Origin: Palsa-89 sp963824345
Lineage (GTDB): Bacteria; Acidobacteriota; Terriglobia; Bryobacterales; Bryobacteraceae
Reading direction: 5' to 3'
NCBI GenBank assembly: GCA_963824345.1
Contig: CAWGOZ010000007.1
Location: forward strand, 1 to 64,000
Length of the DNA: 64,000 bases
Under the pieces are notes generated by a model. The model did no database searches, was not told the origin of the DNA, and was given only the letters and a program-made list of their open reading frames with translations. Position numbers and translations under genes: made by a program. This document shows, piece after piece, positions 17,861 to 27,420 of the stretch; position 1 is the first letter of the stretch, and every line of letters begins with the position of its first letter.

Positions 17861-18228
17861 TGCCGGCCAAGCCGCGGATCGAAAAGACGTACGGAAAAAC
17901 CAGAATCAAGAAAGACGACCAGGTGAAGGTGATCGCCGGCCGCGACAAAGGCAAAACCGGCCGCGTCATTTCGGTGGACCGCTGGCGCGGCAAGCTGATT
18001 GTCGAAGGCGTGTCGATGATCAAGCGTCACACGCGTCCCAATCCACAGCGGCAGATCAAGGGCGGAATCGCCGAAAAAGAAAGCGCCATCGCGATTTCGA
18101 ACGTCATGGTTCTTACTTCCGGCGGCGTTCCCACGCGCGTGGCTTATAAGCTCGAACCGGCCGGCACGTCCACGCGGCGCGTGCGCATCGCACAGAAAAG
18201 CGGCGAGGTGCTCGACACCAAAGGGTAA
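17860..18228 (+). CDS. rplX: 50S ribosomal protein L24
   Basis: The 122-residue L24 is an assembly initiator near the tunnel exit. The KOW motif reads KDDQVKVIAGRDKGKTGRV. I chose the ATG at 17860, which overlaps the rplN stop by one base (TGATG). The frame is open further upstream, but only inside rplN. Confidence 0.96.
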   Translation: MPAKPRIEKTYGKTRIKKDDQVKVIAGRDKGKTGRVISVDRWRGKLIVEGVSMIKRHTRPNPQRQIKGGIAEKESAIAISNVMVLTSGGVPTRVAYKLEPAGTSTRRVRIAQKSGEVLDTKG

Positions 18229-18252
18229 AGCGAGCCAACGAGGATTCCAAAG

Positions 18253-18798
18253 ATGGCAGAAGCAAGACTCAAGCAGCATTATCAGAAAAGCGTGATCCCC
18301 GCTCTGGTGAAGGAGTTCGGCTACAAGAACGTCATGGCCGTGCCCAAGATCCAGAAAGTATCGGTCAACATCGGATTGGGCGAAGCCACGCAGAACGCCA
18401 AGCTCATGGACGGAGCGGTGAACGAACTGGGCCAGATCGCCGGACAAAAGCCGGTGGTCACCAAAGCCAAGAAGTCCATCGCCGCGTTCAAGCTGCGCGA
18501 AGGAATGTCGATCGGCGCCATGGTCACCCTGCGCGGCGATCGCATGTACGAGTTCCTGGACCGGCTGATGAACGTGGCTCTTCCGCGCGTCCGCGATTTT
18601 CGCGGCGTGTCTTCGAAATCGTTCGACGGCCGCGGCAATTACACCTTGGGCGTCCGCGATCAATTGATTTTTCCCGAGATCGACTACAACAAGGTGGAGA
18701 AGGTCAAGGGTATGAATATATCCATCACCACCAGCGCCAAGACCGACGCCGAGGGTCTGGCGTTGTTGCGGCACATGGGGATGCCGTTCAGGCAGTAG
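18253..18798 (+). CDS. rplE: 50S ribosomal protein L5
   Basis: The 181-residue L5 binds 5S rRNA and contacts P-site tRNA. It has KIQKVSVNIGLGEATQNAKL and RVRDFRGVSSKSFDGRGNY, both typical, and its length is normal. Confidence 0.97.
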   Translation: MAEARLKQHYQKSVIPALVKEFGYKNVMAVPKIQKVSVNIGLGEATQNAKLMDGAVNELGQIAGQKPVVTKAKKSIAAFKLREGMSIGAMVTLRGDRMYEFLDRLMNVALPRVRDFRGVSSKSFDGRGNYTLGVRDQLIFPEIDYNKVEKVKGMNISITTSAKTDAEGLALLRHMGMPFRQ

Positions 18799-18802
18799 GA
18801 AG

Positions 18803-18837
18803 AGAATTCAGAATTCGAGAATTCAGAATTCAGAATA
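18803..18837. repeat. Dispersed repeat (AGAATTCAGAATTCGAGAAT)
   Basis: The rplE-rpsZ gap holds AGAATTCAGAATTCGAGAAT followed by TCAGAATTCAGAAT, almost the same string as at 11849-11881 after tuf. Two near-identical copies seven kilobases apart in one operon suggest recent spread or gene conversion. Confidence 0.75.
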
Positions 18838-18845
18838 AGGAACAC

Positions 18846-19076
18846 ATGGCAACCACAGCGAAAATCGCGAAAGAAGACCGGACCAGAGCCCGGATGGCCT
18901 CCGACAAGGCCGCTAATATCAGCACTCCGCCCCGGGTGAAAATCCGGCTCCGCAACCGCTGCTTTCGTTGCGGCCGGCCGCGCGGCTACATTCGCAAGTT
19001 CAACCTGTGCCGTATCTGTTTCCGCCAGCTGGCCGTCGCGGGCGAAGTGCCCGGTGTAATCAAAGCGAGCTGGTGA
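18846..19076 (+). CDS. rpsZ: 30S ribosomal protein S14, zinc-binding type Z
   Basis: The 76-residue S14 contains the zinc ribbon CFRCGRPRGYIRKFNLCRIC, which marks the zinc-containing short form. The common Z form has 61 residues; this one has about 15 extra N-terminal residues. Confidence 0.95.
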   Translation: MATTAKIAKEDRTRARMASDKAANISTPPRVKIRLRNRCFRCGRPRGYIRKFNLCRICFRQLAVAGEVPGVIKASW

Positions 19077-19098
19077 GGAAAGGAGTCCCGAGTAGAAC

Positions 19099-19497
19099 AT
19101 GGCCATAACCGATCCGATCGCCGACATGCTGACGCGCATTCGCAACGCGCAGTCGGCGCGCCATCCCAAGGTGGACGTGCCCGCCTCCAAGCTCAAAATG
19201 GAGATCGCGCGAATCTTGAAGGAGGAAGGCTTCATCGTCAATTTCAAGCTGGCCGACGAGGGCGCCAAGCGCAGCATTCGCATCTATCTGAAGTACACGC
19301 CCGGCAATGTGCCCGTGATTTCCCGCATCGAGCGCGTTTCGCGCCCCGGCTGCCGCGTGTATGTCGGGAGTCAGGAAGTCCCCAAAGTGCTGGGCGGGCT
19401 CGGCATCAATATTTTGACCACGGCGCGCGGCGTGATGACCGGCTCCAGCGCGCGTAAGGAACGCGTCGGCGGAGAGGTGCTCTGCCAGTTGTGGTGA
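19099..19497 (+). CDS. rpsH: 30S ribosomal protein S8
   Basis: The 132-residue S8 binds the central domain of 16S rRNA. It begins TDPIADMLTRIRNAQSA and has TTARGVMTGSSARKERVGGE near the end. In E. coli it is the spc operon repressor. The length is normal. Confidence 0.97.
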   Translation: MAITDPIADMLTRIRNAQSARHPKVDVPASKLKMEIARILKEEGFIVNFKLADEGAKRSIRIYLKYTPGNVPVISRIERVSRPGCRVYVGSQEVPKVLGGLGINILTTARGVMTGSSARKERVGGEVLCQLW

Positions 19498-19525
19498 TCT
19501 TAGTAAATGCAAGTCAGGTGAACAT

Positions 19526-20065
19526 ATGTCGCGAGTAGGAAAGAAACCCATCCCGCTGCCCAAGGGCGTGAAGATCAACATCGGCTCGGAAATGCTGGTG
19601 GAAGGCCCCAAGGGCAAGCTGCATGTCCCGATTCCGGAAGGTATCCAGGTTCGCCAGGCCGACGGGACTCTCGAGATCCTGCGCGATTCGGATCAGCGCG
19701 CCGCGTTGCACGGGCTCACCCGCGCCCTGGCCGCCGCCGCCGTTCAGGGCGTTTCCACCGGCTTCACTCGCGAGCTGGATATTACCGGCACCGGCTATCG
19801 CGCCAACGTCAAGGGCAAGGTCGCGACGTTTACTCTCGGCTACTCCCACCCCATCGAGTTACTGCTCCCCGATGGCGTGGACCTGAAAATCGACAAGCAG
19901 ACCCATCTGGTTTTGTCGGGCTACGACAAGCAGATGGTGGGACAGGTGGCGGCCAACATCCGGTCGTTGCGTCCGCCCGATCCTTACAAAAACAAGGGCG
20001 TTCGATACACCGGCGAAGCGCTGCGCAAGAAGGCCGGCAAGACCGCGGGAGCGGCGGCGAAATAA
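19526..20065 (+). CDS. rplF: 50S ribosomal protein L6
   Basis: The 179-residue L6 lies near the factor-binding site. It begins SRVGKKPIPLPKGVKI and contains RPPDPYKNKGVRYTGEALRK, the conserved C-terminal signature. The next gene starts two bases after its stop. Confidence 0.97.
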   Translation: MSRVGKKPIPLPKGVKINIGSEMLVEGPKGKLHVPIPEGIQVRQADGTLEILRDSDQRAALHGLTRALAAAAVQGVSTGFTRELDITGTGYRANVKGKVATFTLGYSHPIELLLPDGVDLKIDKQTHLVLSGYDKQMVGQVAANIRSLRPPDPYKNKGVRYTGEALRKKAGKTAGAAAK

Positions 20066-20066
20066 T

Positions 20067-20444
20067 ATGGCGAAATCTTCTAAAAACGACGTACGCGTTC
20101 GTATTCACACCCGAACACGCCTTAAGCTGCGCGGCAGCCAGGAACGCCCGCGTCTGGCCGTGTTCCGCAGCTTAAAGCATATCTACGCTCAGGTAATTGA
20201 CGATCGCGAGGGCCGCACGCTGGTGGCGGCGTCTTCCAGTGAAAAAAAATCGGGTGGCGAAAAGAAATCGGGCGTCAGCACGGGCGGCAATCTGGCGGGC
20301 GCCAAGGAGATCGGCAAGCTGATCGCCGAGCGCGCGAAGTCCAAAGGCATCAGCAAAGTGGTATTCGATCGCGGCGGATATCTGTATCACGGGCGCGTGA
20401 AGGCGCTGGCGGACGCGGCGCGCGCGGCAGGATTGGAGTTTTAA
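20067..20444 (+). CDS. rplR: 50S ribosomal protein L18
   Basis: The 125-residue L18 binds 5S rRNA. It has RPRLAVFRSLKHIYAQVIDD and VVFDRGGYLYHGRVKALADA. A Ser/Lys/Gly-rich insertion (SSSEKKSGGEKKSGVS) in the middle loop is a few residues longer than usual. Confidence 0.96.
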   Translation: MAKSSKNDVRVRIHTRTRLKLRGSQERPRLAVFRSLKHIYAQVIDDREGRTLVAASSSEKKSGGEKKSGVSTGGNLAGAKEIGKLIAERAKSKGISKVVFDRGGYLYHGRVKALADAARAAGLEF

Positions 20445-20449
20445 CTTAC

Positions 20450-20968
20450 ATGGCGGCAACACCTACGGCAAAACGAATCGACGCCAACACCCTGAACCTC
20501 AAGGAACAGGTGGTGTCGATCAATCGCGTCACCAAAGTCGTCAAAGGCGGCAAGAACCTGAGCTTTTCCGCTCTGGTGGTCATTGGCGATCCCGGCGCGA
20601 AGATCGTCGGCTTCGGCACCGGAAAGGCCAAGGAAGTTCCGGCTGCGATCAAGAAGGGCATCGAGGCGGCCAAGAAGAATCTCCGCAAGATCAACGTGCT
20701 TGAAACCACCATTCTGCACATGGTCCTGGGACGTTTCGGCAGCGGCCTGGTGCTGTTGAAGCCGGCCCCGGAAGGGACCGGTGTTATCGCCGGCGGCCCG
20801 GTCCGGGCGGTCATCCAAGCGGTCGGCATCACCAATGTGCTCACCAAGTCTATCGGTTCCCGCAATCCGCACAACGTGGTCAAGGCCACCATCAACGCGC
20901 TCGAGCAATTGCGCGACCGGGCGCAGGTTTCCGACATGCGCGGCCTGGCGCAGGAGAAAGTAGGCTAA
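20450..20968 (+). CDS. rpsE: 30S ribosomal protein S5
   Basis: The 172-residue S5 contributes to decoding accuracy and mRNA helicase activity. It contains EQVVSINRVTKVVKGGKNLS and GTGVIAGGPVRAVIQAVGI, both typical. Its length is normal. Confidence 0.97.
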   Translation: MAATPTAKRIDANTLNLKEQVVSINRVTKVVKGGKNLSFSALVVIGDPGAKIVGFGTGKAKEVPAAIKKGIEAAKKNLRKINVLETTILHMVLGRFGSGLVLLKPAPEGTGVIAGGPVRAVIQAVGITNVLTKSIGSRNPHNVVKATINALEQLRDRAQVSDMRGLAQEKVG

Positions 20969-20971
20969 GCC

Positions 20972-21247
20972 ATGGCGGATGCAATGATCAAAATCAAACT
21001 GATCGGCAGCCCGATCTGCTGCCCCGAAAAGCACAAAGTGATCGTGCGATCGCTCGGATTGAAGAAAATGAACCGCGTTGTGGTGCGGCCGGACAACGCC
21101 GCGTTCCGTGGCATGGTGCTGAAGATCCCGCACCTGCTGGCCATCGTTACCGAGCCGCGTGCCACCGAGCCGCCCGGTACCAAACTGCGCGCTGCCAAAC
21201 CGGCTGTTACCGAGCCGCGACGGTCAGGGAGCCGGACAAAATCATGA
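20972..21247 (+). CDS. rpmD: 50S ribosomal protein L30 with repeat-derived tail
   Basis: The first 60 residues are a normal L30 (IKLIGSPICCPEKHKVIVRS, ending MVLKIPHLLAIV). L30 is normally about 60 residues; this one runs to 91. The extra 31 residues (TEPRATEPPGTKLRAAKPAV onwards) are encoded by the ACCGAGCCGCGAC-type dispersed repeat, which appears to have inserted over the original stop. It overlaps rplO by four bases, so the tail also sets the coupling. Confidence 0.94.
   Translation: MADAMIKIKLIGSPICCPEKHKVIVRSLGLKKMNRVVVRPDNAAFRGMVLKIPHLLAIVTEPRATEPPGTKLRAAKPAVTEPRRSGSRTKS
21158..21240. repeat. Dispersed ACCGAGCCGCGA-family repeat inside rpmD
   Basis: Units beginning ACCGAGCCGCG occur at about 21159 and 21210, with a partial unit ACCGAGCCGCCC between them, ending GGTCAGGGAGCCGG. 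The same family lies in intergenic gaps at 16807, 25146 and 37030. Confidence 0.75.
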
Positions 21248-21693
21248 ATCTCAGCGATCTTCGCCCGCCAAAGGGCCAAAAACAAAAGAAACAGCGCATC
21301 GGACAGGGCATGGGCACAGGACGCGGCAAGTATTCCGGCCGCGGCGCAAAAGGTGCGCGATCAATCTCCGGCTACAGCATCATGCGCGGTTTCGAGGGCG
21401 GCCAGATGCCGCTGCATCGCCGTCTGCCCAAGCGCGGGTTCACTAACATTTTCAAGAAAGAATATGCCATCGTAAATGTGGGCCGGCTGGAGCAGTTGGA
21501 AGGCGACGCTTTCGATCCCGGGCGGCTGATCGAGCTGGGTGTGATTAAGAAACTGGGCGCCGGGCTCAAGGTGCTCGGTACCGGCGACATCACCCGCAAA
21601 TTGGATGTGCGGGCGCACGTGTTTTCGAAATCGGCTCTGGAGAAAATCCAGAAAGCCGGCGGCACTGGAAACGTCATCGAAGCGAGTAAGTAA
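21244..21693 (+). CDS. rplO: 50S ribosomal protein L15
   Basis: The 149-residue L15 is an assembly protein of the large subunit. It opens NLSDLRPPKGQKQKKQRIGQ and has GFEGGQMPLHRRLPKRGF. It overlaps rpmD (ATGA). Confidence 0.97.
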   Translation: MNLSDLRPPKGQKQKKQRIGQGMGTGRGKYSGRGAKGARSISGYSIMRGFEGGQMPLHRRLPKRGFTNIFKKEYAIVNVGRLEQLEGDAFDPGRLIELGVIKKLGAGLKVLGTGDITRKLDVRAHVFSKSALEKIQKAGGTGNVIEASK

Positions 21694-21738
21694 TTCGAGC
21701 CGATCGAGGAAGGCCCAAGAGGTAAAAGGTAGGCAACG

Positions 21739-23145
<1,407 letters not shown>

Positions 23146-23235
23146 ACTCATGATCTTGCGCTATCATGGAAACATCAGTCTTTTCCCCGGCGGGGCTCCT
23201 TGTGTGCCCAGCCGCGCCGATGCCAGTTGTTGGAG

Positions 23236-24006
23236 ATGATTATCCGTAAGAGCCGCAATGAGTTAGATCAGATGCGCCGCAGCGGCTTGCTAGTCTGGAA
23301 GATCCTCCAGGATCTTTCGCAAATGGTCCAGGAGGGCGTTACAACTCAGGATCTTGAAGTAGCGGCGGAAAAAATGATGAAGGACGCGGGCGCTAAGCCG
23401 GCCTTCAAGGGCTATTACACGCAGGCGGCGGGCAGCAAATATCCGTATGTGCTCTGCACTTCGGTGAACGATCAGATCGTGCATGGCATGCCGTCGGCGA
23501 AGACGAAATTGAAGAAGGGTGATATCGTTTCCATCGACACCGGCGTCCAGTTGAACGGATTTTACGGCGATTCGGCCGTCACCGTTCCGGTGGGCGAGAT
23601 CAATGAGGCGGCCAAAAAGCTGCTGGATGTGACCAAGGAATCGCTCGAGCTCGCCATCGACAAAGCGCGGCCGGGCAACCGGCTGTTCGATATTTGCGGG
23701 ACGGTGGAGCAGCACGTGGTGGGCAATGGATTTTCGGTGGTTCGCGAGATGGTGGGCCATGGCATCGGCACCAAACTGCACGAGGAGCCGCAGGTTCCTA
23801 ATTACGTGGATCGCCGCAACGAGAACCCGCGACTGAAGGAAGGCATGGTGCTGGCCATCGAGCCGATGGTCAATGCCGGCGGCGCCGACATGTGTGTTTT
23901 GCGGGACAAGTGGACCGCGGTGACCAAGGATCATTCGCTTTCGGCCCATTTCGAGCATTGCGTGGCCGTGACCGCGGATGGACCGTGGGTTTTGACGCGG
24001 CCGTGA
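23236..24006 (+). CDS. map: Methionine aminopeptidase, type I
   Basis: The 256-residue enzyme removes the initiator methionine. The dinuclear metal ligands are visible: the aspartates in SIDTGVQLNGFYGDSA, the histidine in MVGHGIG and the glutamates in LAIEPMV and HFEHCVAV. I chose ATG at 23236 because the family begins MIIRKS; GGAG is directly adjacent to it, so an upstream TTG (23200) cannot be ruled out. It overlaps infA (GTGA). Confidence 0.94.
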   Translation: MIIRKSRNELDQMRRSGLLVWKILQDLSQMVQEGVTTQDLEVAAEKMMKDAGAKPAFKGYYTQAAGSKYPYVLCTSVNDQIVHGMPSAKTKLKKGDIVSIDTGVQLNGFYGDSAVTVPVGEINEAAKKLLDVTKESLELAIDKARPGNRLFDICGTVEQHVVGNGFSVVREMVGHGIGTKLHEEPQVPNYVDRRNENPRLKEGMVLAIEPMVNAGGADMCVLRDKWTAVTKDHSLSAHFEHCVAVTADGPWVLTRP

Positions 24007-24212
24007 CGTCTGTAGAGGCAGTTGTGGTGGAGTTGCTGCCCAGCGCGATCGTGAAAGTGAAGTTGGAAAATGAAGCCGTGGTTCTGGCCCATGCGGCCGG
24101 CGCGGCTAAGACGAATTTTGTGAGAGTCAGGCCGGGAGATCGCGTGCAGGTGGAGTTATCGCCCCACGATCCGGGCCGCGGAAGAATTGTGCGTTTGTTG
24201 GAGAAAATATGA
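24003..24212 (+). CDS. infA: Translation initiation factor IF-1
   Basis: The 69-residue S1-like OB-fold protein blocks the A site during initiation. It reads VVVELLPSAIVKVKLENEAV, then NFVRVRPGDRVQVELSPHD and GRGRIVRLLEK, matching IF-1 closely, although AHAAGAAKTNF replaces the more usual AHISGKMRMNY-type stretch. The start is GTG, overlapping the map stop. It overlaps rpmJ (ATGA). Confidence 0.92.
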   Translation: MTSVEAVVVELLPSAIVKVKLENEAVVLAHAAGAAKTNFVRVRPGDRVQVELSPHDPGRGRIVRLLEKI

Positions 24213-24322
24213 AAGTTCGAGCGTCCGTCAAAAAGATGTGTGACAAATGCAAAGTGATCCACCGCGAGGGCGTGGTGCGTGTCATTTGCACGAATCCGAA
24301 GCATAAGCAGCGGCAGGGTTAA
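24209..24322 (+). CDS. rpmJ: 50S ribosomal protein L36, zinc-binding form
   Basis: The 37-residue L36 begins MKVRASVKKMCDKCKVIHRE and ends CTNPKHKQRQG. The CxxC-x12-C-x4-H zinc ligands are all present. It overlaps the end of infA by four bases and precedes rpsM, the standard position. Confidence 0.97.
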   Translation: MKVRASVKKMCDKCKVIHREGVVRVICTNPKHKQRQG

Positions 24323-24342
24323 GGTCAGGAGCCAAAATAGCT

Positions 24343-24729
24343 ATGGCGCGTATCGCAGGTGTGGATTTGCCGAATAAGAAGCGGGCCGATATCGGTCTGA
24401 CGTACATATACGGCATCGGGCGGACCCGGGCGCTCTCCCTTCTTCATCGGGCCAGCGTGGACGCAACCAAAAAGGTTGCCGACCTCACCGAGGACGAGAT
24501 CAATCGCGTCCGTACGCTGATCGAAAACGAAGGCTCGGTGGAAGGCGACCTCCGCAAGGAACTCTCGCTGAATATCAAACGCCTCATCGAAATGGGTTCG
24601 TATCGCGGCCTGCGTCATCGCCGCGGCCTGCCGGTGCGCGGCCAGCGCACCCACACCAACGCCCGCACCCGCAAGGGCCCGCGCCGCGGAACTGTCGCCA
24701 ACAAGAAGAAAGCGACCGGCAAGACCTAA
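24343..24729 (+). CDS. rpsM: 30S ribosomal protein S13
   Basis: The 128-residue S13 forms bridges to the large subunit and contacts P-site tRNA. It begins ARIAGVDLPNKKRADIGLTY and has the C-terminal motif RGQRTHTNARTRKGPRRG. Confidence 0.98.
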   Translation: MARIAGVDLPNKKRADIGLTYIYGIGRTRALSLLHRASVDATKKVADLTEDEINRVRTLIENEGSVEGDLRKELSLNIKRLIEMGSYRGLRHRRGLPVRGQRTHTNARTRKGPRRGTVANKKKATGKT

Positions 24730-24738
24730 GGACAAAAG

Positions 24739-25146
24739 ATGGCTAAAGCCCCTGCAAAAACCACGAAGAAGAAGACCTTCAAGAAGAAAGAAAAGAAGGT
24801 GGTGTCCAACGGCCTGGTACACGTCCAGGCATCCTTCAACAACACCATCGTCACCTTCACCGATCTGGTCGGCAACGTTCTGGCCTGGTCCAGTTCCGGT
24901 TCGCTCGGATTTCGAGGCTCGCGCAAGGGCACGCCTTTTGCCGCCCAGCAGGCCTCGCTCACGGCCGCCAATAAGGCCAAGGAATATGGACTCCGCTCGG
25001 TGGAAGTGCGAGTGTCCGGACCTGGTGCCGGCCGCGAGTCGGCTGTCCGCGCTCTGGCCACGGTAGGAATCGAAGTCAAGTCAATTAAGGATCGAACGCC
25101 GATCCCGCATAACGGCTGCCGGCCGCCCAAAAAGCGGCGGGTATAA
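24739..25146 (+). CDS. rpsK: 30S ribosomal protein S11
   Basis: The 135-residue S11 forms part of the 30S platform. It contains VHVQASFNNTIVTFTDLVGN and ends TPIPHNGCRPPKKRRV, the conserved terminus. The N-terminal 20 residues are Lys-rich. Confidence 0.98.
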   Translation: MAKAPAKTTKKKTFKKKEKKVVSNGLVHVQASFNNTIVTFTDLVGNVLAWSSSGSLGFRGSRKGTPFAAQQASLTAANKAKEYGLRSVEVRVSGPGAGRESAVRALATVGIEVKSIKDRTPIPHNGCRPPKKRRV

Positions 25147-25192
25147 CCGAGCCGCGACCCTAGTTCGGCTTGCCGCAAGGGAGCGGAAGTAA
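25146..25192. repeat. Dispersed ACCGAGCCGCGACC-family repeat
   Basis: The rpsK-rpsD gap contains ACCGAGCCGCGACCCTAG, then a short variable part, then CGCAAGGGAGCGG. It is the same family as at 16807 and 37030, with the middle altered. Confidence 0.7.
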
Positions 25193-25257
25193 CTAAGCAG
25201 GACGAAGACCGTTAGGTCGTAAACTGCACCTTGAGAAGTAGAAAGGTTGAACGAAGC

Positions 25258-25890
25258 ATGGCGAGATACAATGGCCCCGTTTGCCGGCTGTGCCGGCGCG
25301 AGGGCATGAAACTATTCTTGAAAGGCGAACGCTGCCACACCGAAAAGTGCGCCATCGAAAAGCGCAACTTCCCTCCCGGCCAGCACGGCAAGGATCGTAA
25401 GCCGAAAATCGTCGGTTATGGCCTCCAGTTGCGGGAGAAACAGAAAGCCCGCCGCTACTACGGCCTGATGGAGGGCCAGTTCCGCAATCTGTTCGAGCGC
25501 GCCTTCCGCACCAAGGGCGTCACCGGCGACAACATGCTCAACTCGCTCGAGCGCCGTCTGGACAACGTGGTGTACCGCATGGGCTTCGGCACCAGCCGCA
25601 GCCAAGCCCGCCAGTTGGTCCGTCATGGCCATCTCACGGTCAATGGGCGCAAAGTCAACATTCCTTCGTTCGAGGTCAACGTAAACGACGTCGTCGAAGT
25701 CCGCGAAAAGAGCAAGAACAATCCTACGATTCTGGCTGCCCGCGACGCCACCGCGCACGCGCCTTCGCCCAACTGGCTCGAAGTCGACCGCGATAATCTC
25801 AAGAGCCGCGTCATCGCTCAGCCCAAACGAGAAGAACTCGTCCAGATCCAGCTCAACGAACAGCTTATCGTCGAGTTGTATTCGAAGTAG
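25258..25890 (+). CDS. rpsD: 30S ribosomal protein S4, zinc-binding form
   Basis: The 210-residue S4 starts 16S 5'-domain assembly. ATG at 25258 gives the family start MARYNGPVCRLCRREG; an upstream TTG in frame is not supported. Four N-terminal cysteines (CRLC and later CHTEKC) form the zinc site of the C+ form. The S4 RNA-binding domain reads SRSQARQLVRHGHLTVNG. Confidence 0.97.
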   Translation: MARYNGPVCRLCRREGMKLFLKGERCHTEKCAIEKRNFPPGQHGKDRKPKIVGYGLQLREKQKARRYYGLMEGQFRNLFERAFRTKGVTGDNMLNSLERRLDNVVYRMGFGTSRSQARQLVRHGHLTVNGRKVNIPSFEVNVNDVVEVREKSKNNPTILAARDATAHAPSPNWLEVDRDNLKSRVIAQPKREELVQIQLNEQLIVELYSK

Positions 25891-25912
25891 TTTAAAAAAG
25901 GAAAACTGCACC

Positions 25913-26959
25913 ATGTTTAAAGGTTTTCAGAAGCCCAAGCGATTAATCGCCAACACCGAAACGCTCACCGAGCGCTACGGAATGTTCACCGCCCAGCCCT
26001 TCGAGCGCGGATTCGGCGCCACCATCGGCACCGGATTACGCCGGGTGCTGCTCAGCTCCATCGAAGGCGCCGCCATCACCTCCATCCGCATCGAAGGCGT
26101 GGCCCACGAGTTCAGTCCCATCCCGGGCGTGGTGGAAGACGCCACCGACATCATCCTCAACCTCAAGCAGGTGCCGTTCAAGATGAGCGGTGAAGGAGTT
26201 CGGATCGCGCGCCTGCGCGTCGACAAGCCCGGCCAGGTGCTCAGCGGCCAGATCGAGACCGATGCCGATGTCGAAGTGCTGGATCGCAACCTGCCCATCG
26301 CCACCGTTGGCGAGGGCGGCAAACTGAGCATCGAGATGCGCCTCAAGACCGGCCGCGGCTATGTCGCCGCCGATCGCAACTACGACGAAGATCTGGCCCT
26401 GGGCTACATCCCGATCGACTCGGTGCATTCGCCCGTGCGCAAGGTCAATTTCTCTGTCGAAGCCGCCCGCTTGGGCCAGATGACCGATTACGACAAGCTC
26501 ACCCTCGAAGTCTGGACCAACGGAGCCATCTCGCCCCAGGACGCCATCGGCCAGGCCGCCAAGCTTCTCAAGGATCACATGGCCATCTTCATCAACTTCG
26601 AGGAGCTGCCTGAAACCGCCGAAGAGCCCGCCGAGCGCGGAGTCGGCCAGATGAACGAAGTGCTCAACCGTTCCGTCGAAGAACTGGAGTTGAGCGTGCG
26701 TTCCTACAACTGCCTGAAGAACGCCAACATTCAAACCATCGGCGATCTGGTCCAGAAGACCGAGGCCGAAATGCTGCGTACCAAGAACTTCGGGCGCAAA
26801 TCGCTCAACGAAATCAAGGAAATCCTCTCCAATCTGGGCCTCACCTTTGGAATGAAGTTCGATGCGCAGGGCCGGTTGGTTGCCCCCCCCGTCTCGCTGC
26901 CCCACTTCGGCGGCTTGCCCGATGACGATTTGGGCGATTTGGATGAGGTCGCGGAATAG
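25913..26959 (+). CDS. rpoA: RNA polymerase alpha subunit
   Basis: The 348-residue subunit scaffolds RNA polymerase assembly. The N-terminal domain has PFERGFGATIGTGLRRVLLS, and the C-terminal domain (about residues 248-315) has SVEELELSVRSYNCLKNANI and NFGRKSLNEIKEIL, which contact UP elements and activators. About 30 non-conserved acidic residues end the protein. Confidence 0.98.
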   Translation: MFKGFQKPKRLIANTETLTERYGMFTAQPFERGFGATIGTGLRRVLLSSIEGAAITSIRIEGVAHEFSPIPGVVEDATDIILNLKQVPFKMSGEGVRIARLRVDKPGQVLSGQIETDADVEVLDRNLPIATVGEGGKLSIEMRLKTGRGYVAADRNYDEDLALGYIPIDSVHSPVRKVNFSVEAARLGQMTDYDKLTLEVWTNGAISPQDAIGQAAKLLKDHMAIFINFEELPETAEEPAERGVGQMNEVLNRSVEELELSVRSYNCLKNANIQTIGDLVQKTEAEMLRTKNFGRKSLNEIKEILSNLGLTFGMKFDAQGRLVAPPVSLPHFGGLPDDDLGDLDEVAE

Positions 26960-26961
26960 CC

Positions 26962-27420
26962 ATGCGCCACGGAGTCTCCGGATATAAGCTCAAGCGCAAT
27001 GTCGCCGCGCGCAATTCGCTGCTGCGCGGCTTGGTCACCAGCGTCATTGAAAACGATTTCGCCATCACCACCGTTCCCAAAGCCAAAGCCATTCGGCCCT
27101 TGGTTGAGAAGATGATTACTTTGGCCAAGGACGACACCTTGCATTCGCGCCGCCAGGCCGCGGCTTTTCTCCGCACTCCGGCCTCGGTGAAGAAGCTGTT
27201 CGATAAGCTCGGAACCAAGTTCGGGCAGCGCAACGGCGGTTACACGCGCATCGTCCGCCTGGGCTGGCGCAAGGGCGACGGAGCCGAGCTCGCCAAGATC
27301 GAGCTCATGGGCACCGAGCTCGTCAAACGGGCCGCCGAACGCGCCCGGCGCCGCGAGGAACGCCTCAAGGCAGTGCAAGAAGGCCGCGAAGGCGAAGCCG
27401 GCGAGCAAGAAGAATCATAG
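26962..27420 (+). CDS. rplQ: 50S ribosomal protein L17
   Basis: The 152-residue L17 begins RHGVSGYKLKRNVAARNSLL and contains GGYTRIVRLGWRKGDGAELA. An Arg/Glu-rich tail of about 30 residues follows the usual end. It closes the supercluster, and its last 56 bases overlap the 3' end of a convergent gene. Confidence 0.97.
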   Translation: MRHGVSGYKLKRNVAARNSLLRGLVTSVIENDFAITTVPKAKAIRPLVEKMITLAKDDTLHSRRQAAAFLRTPASVKKLFDKLGTKFGQRNGGYTRIVRLGWRKGDGAELAKIELMGTELVKRAAERARRREERLKAVQEGREGEAGEQEES

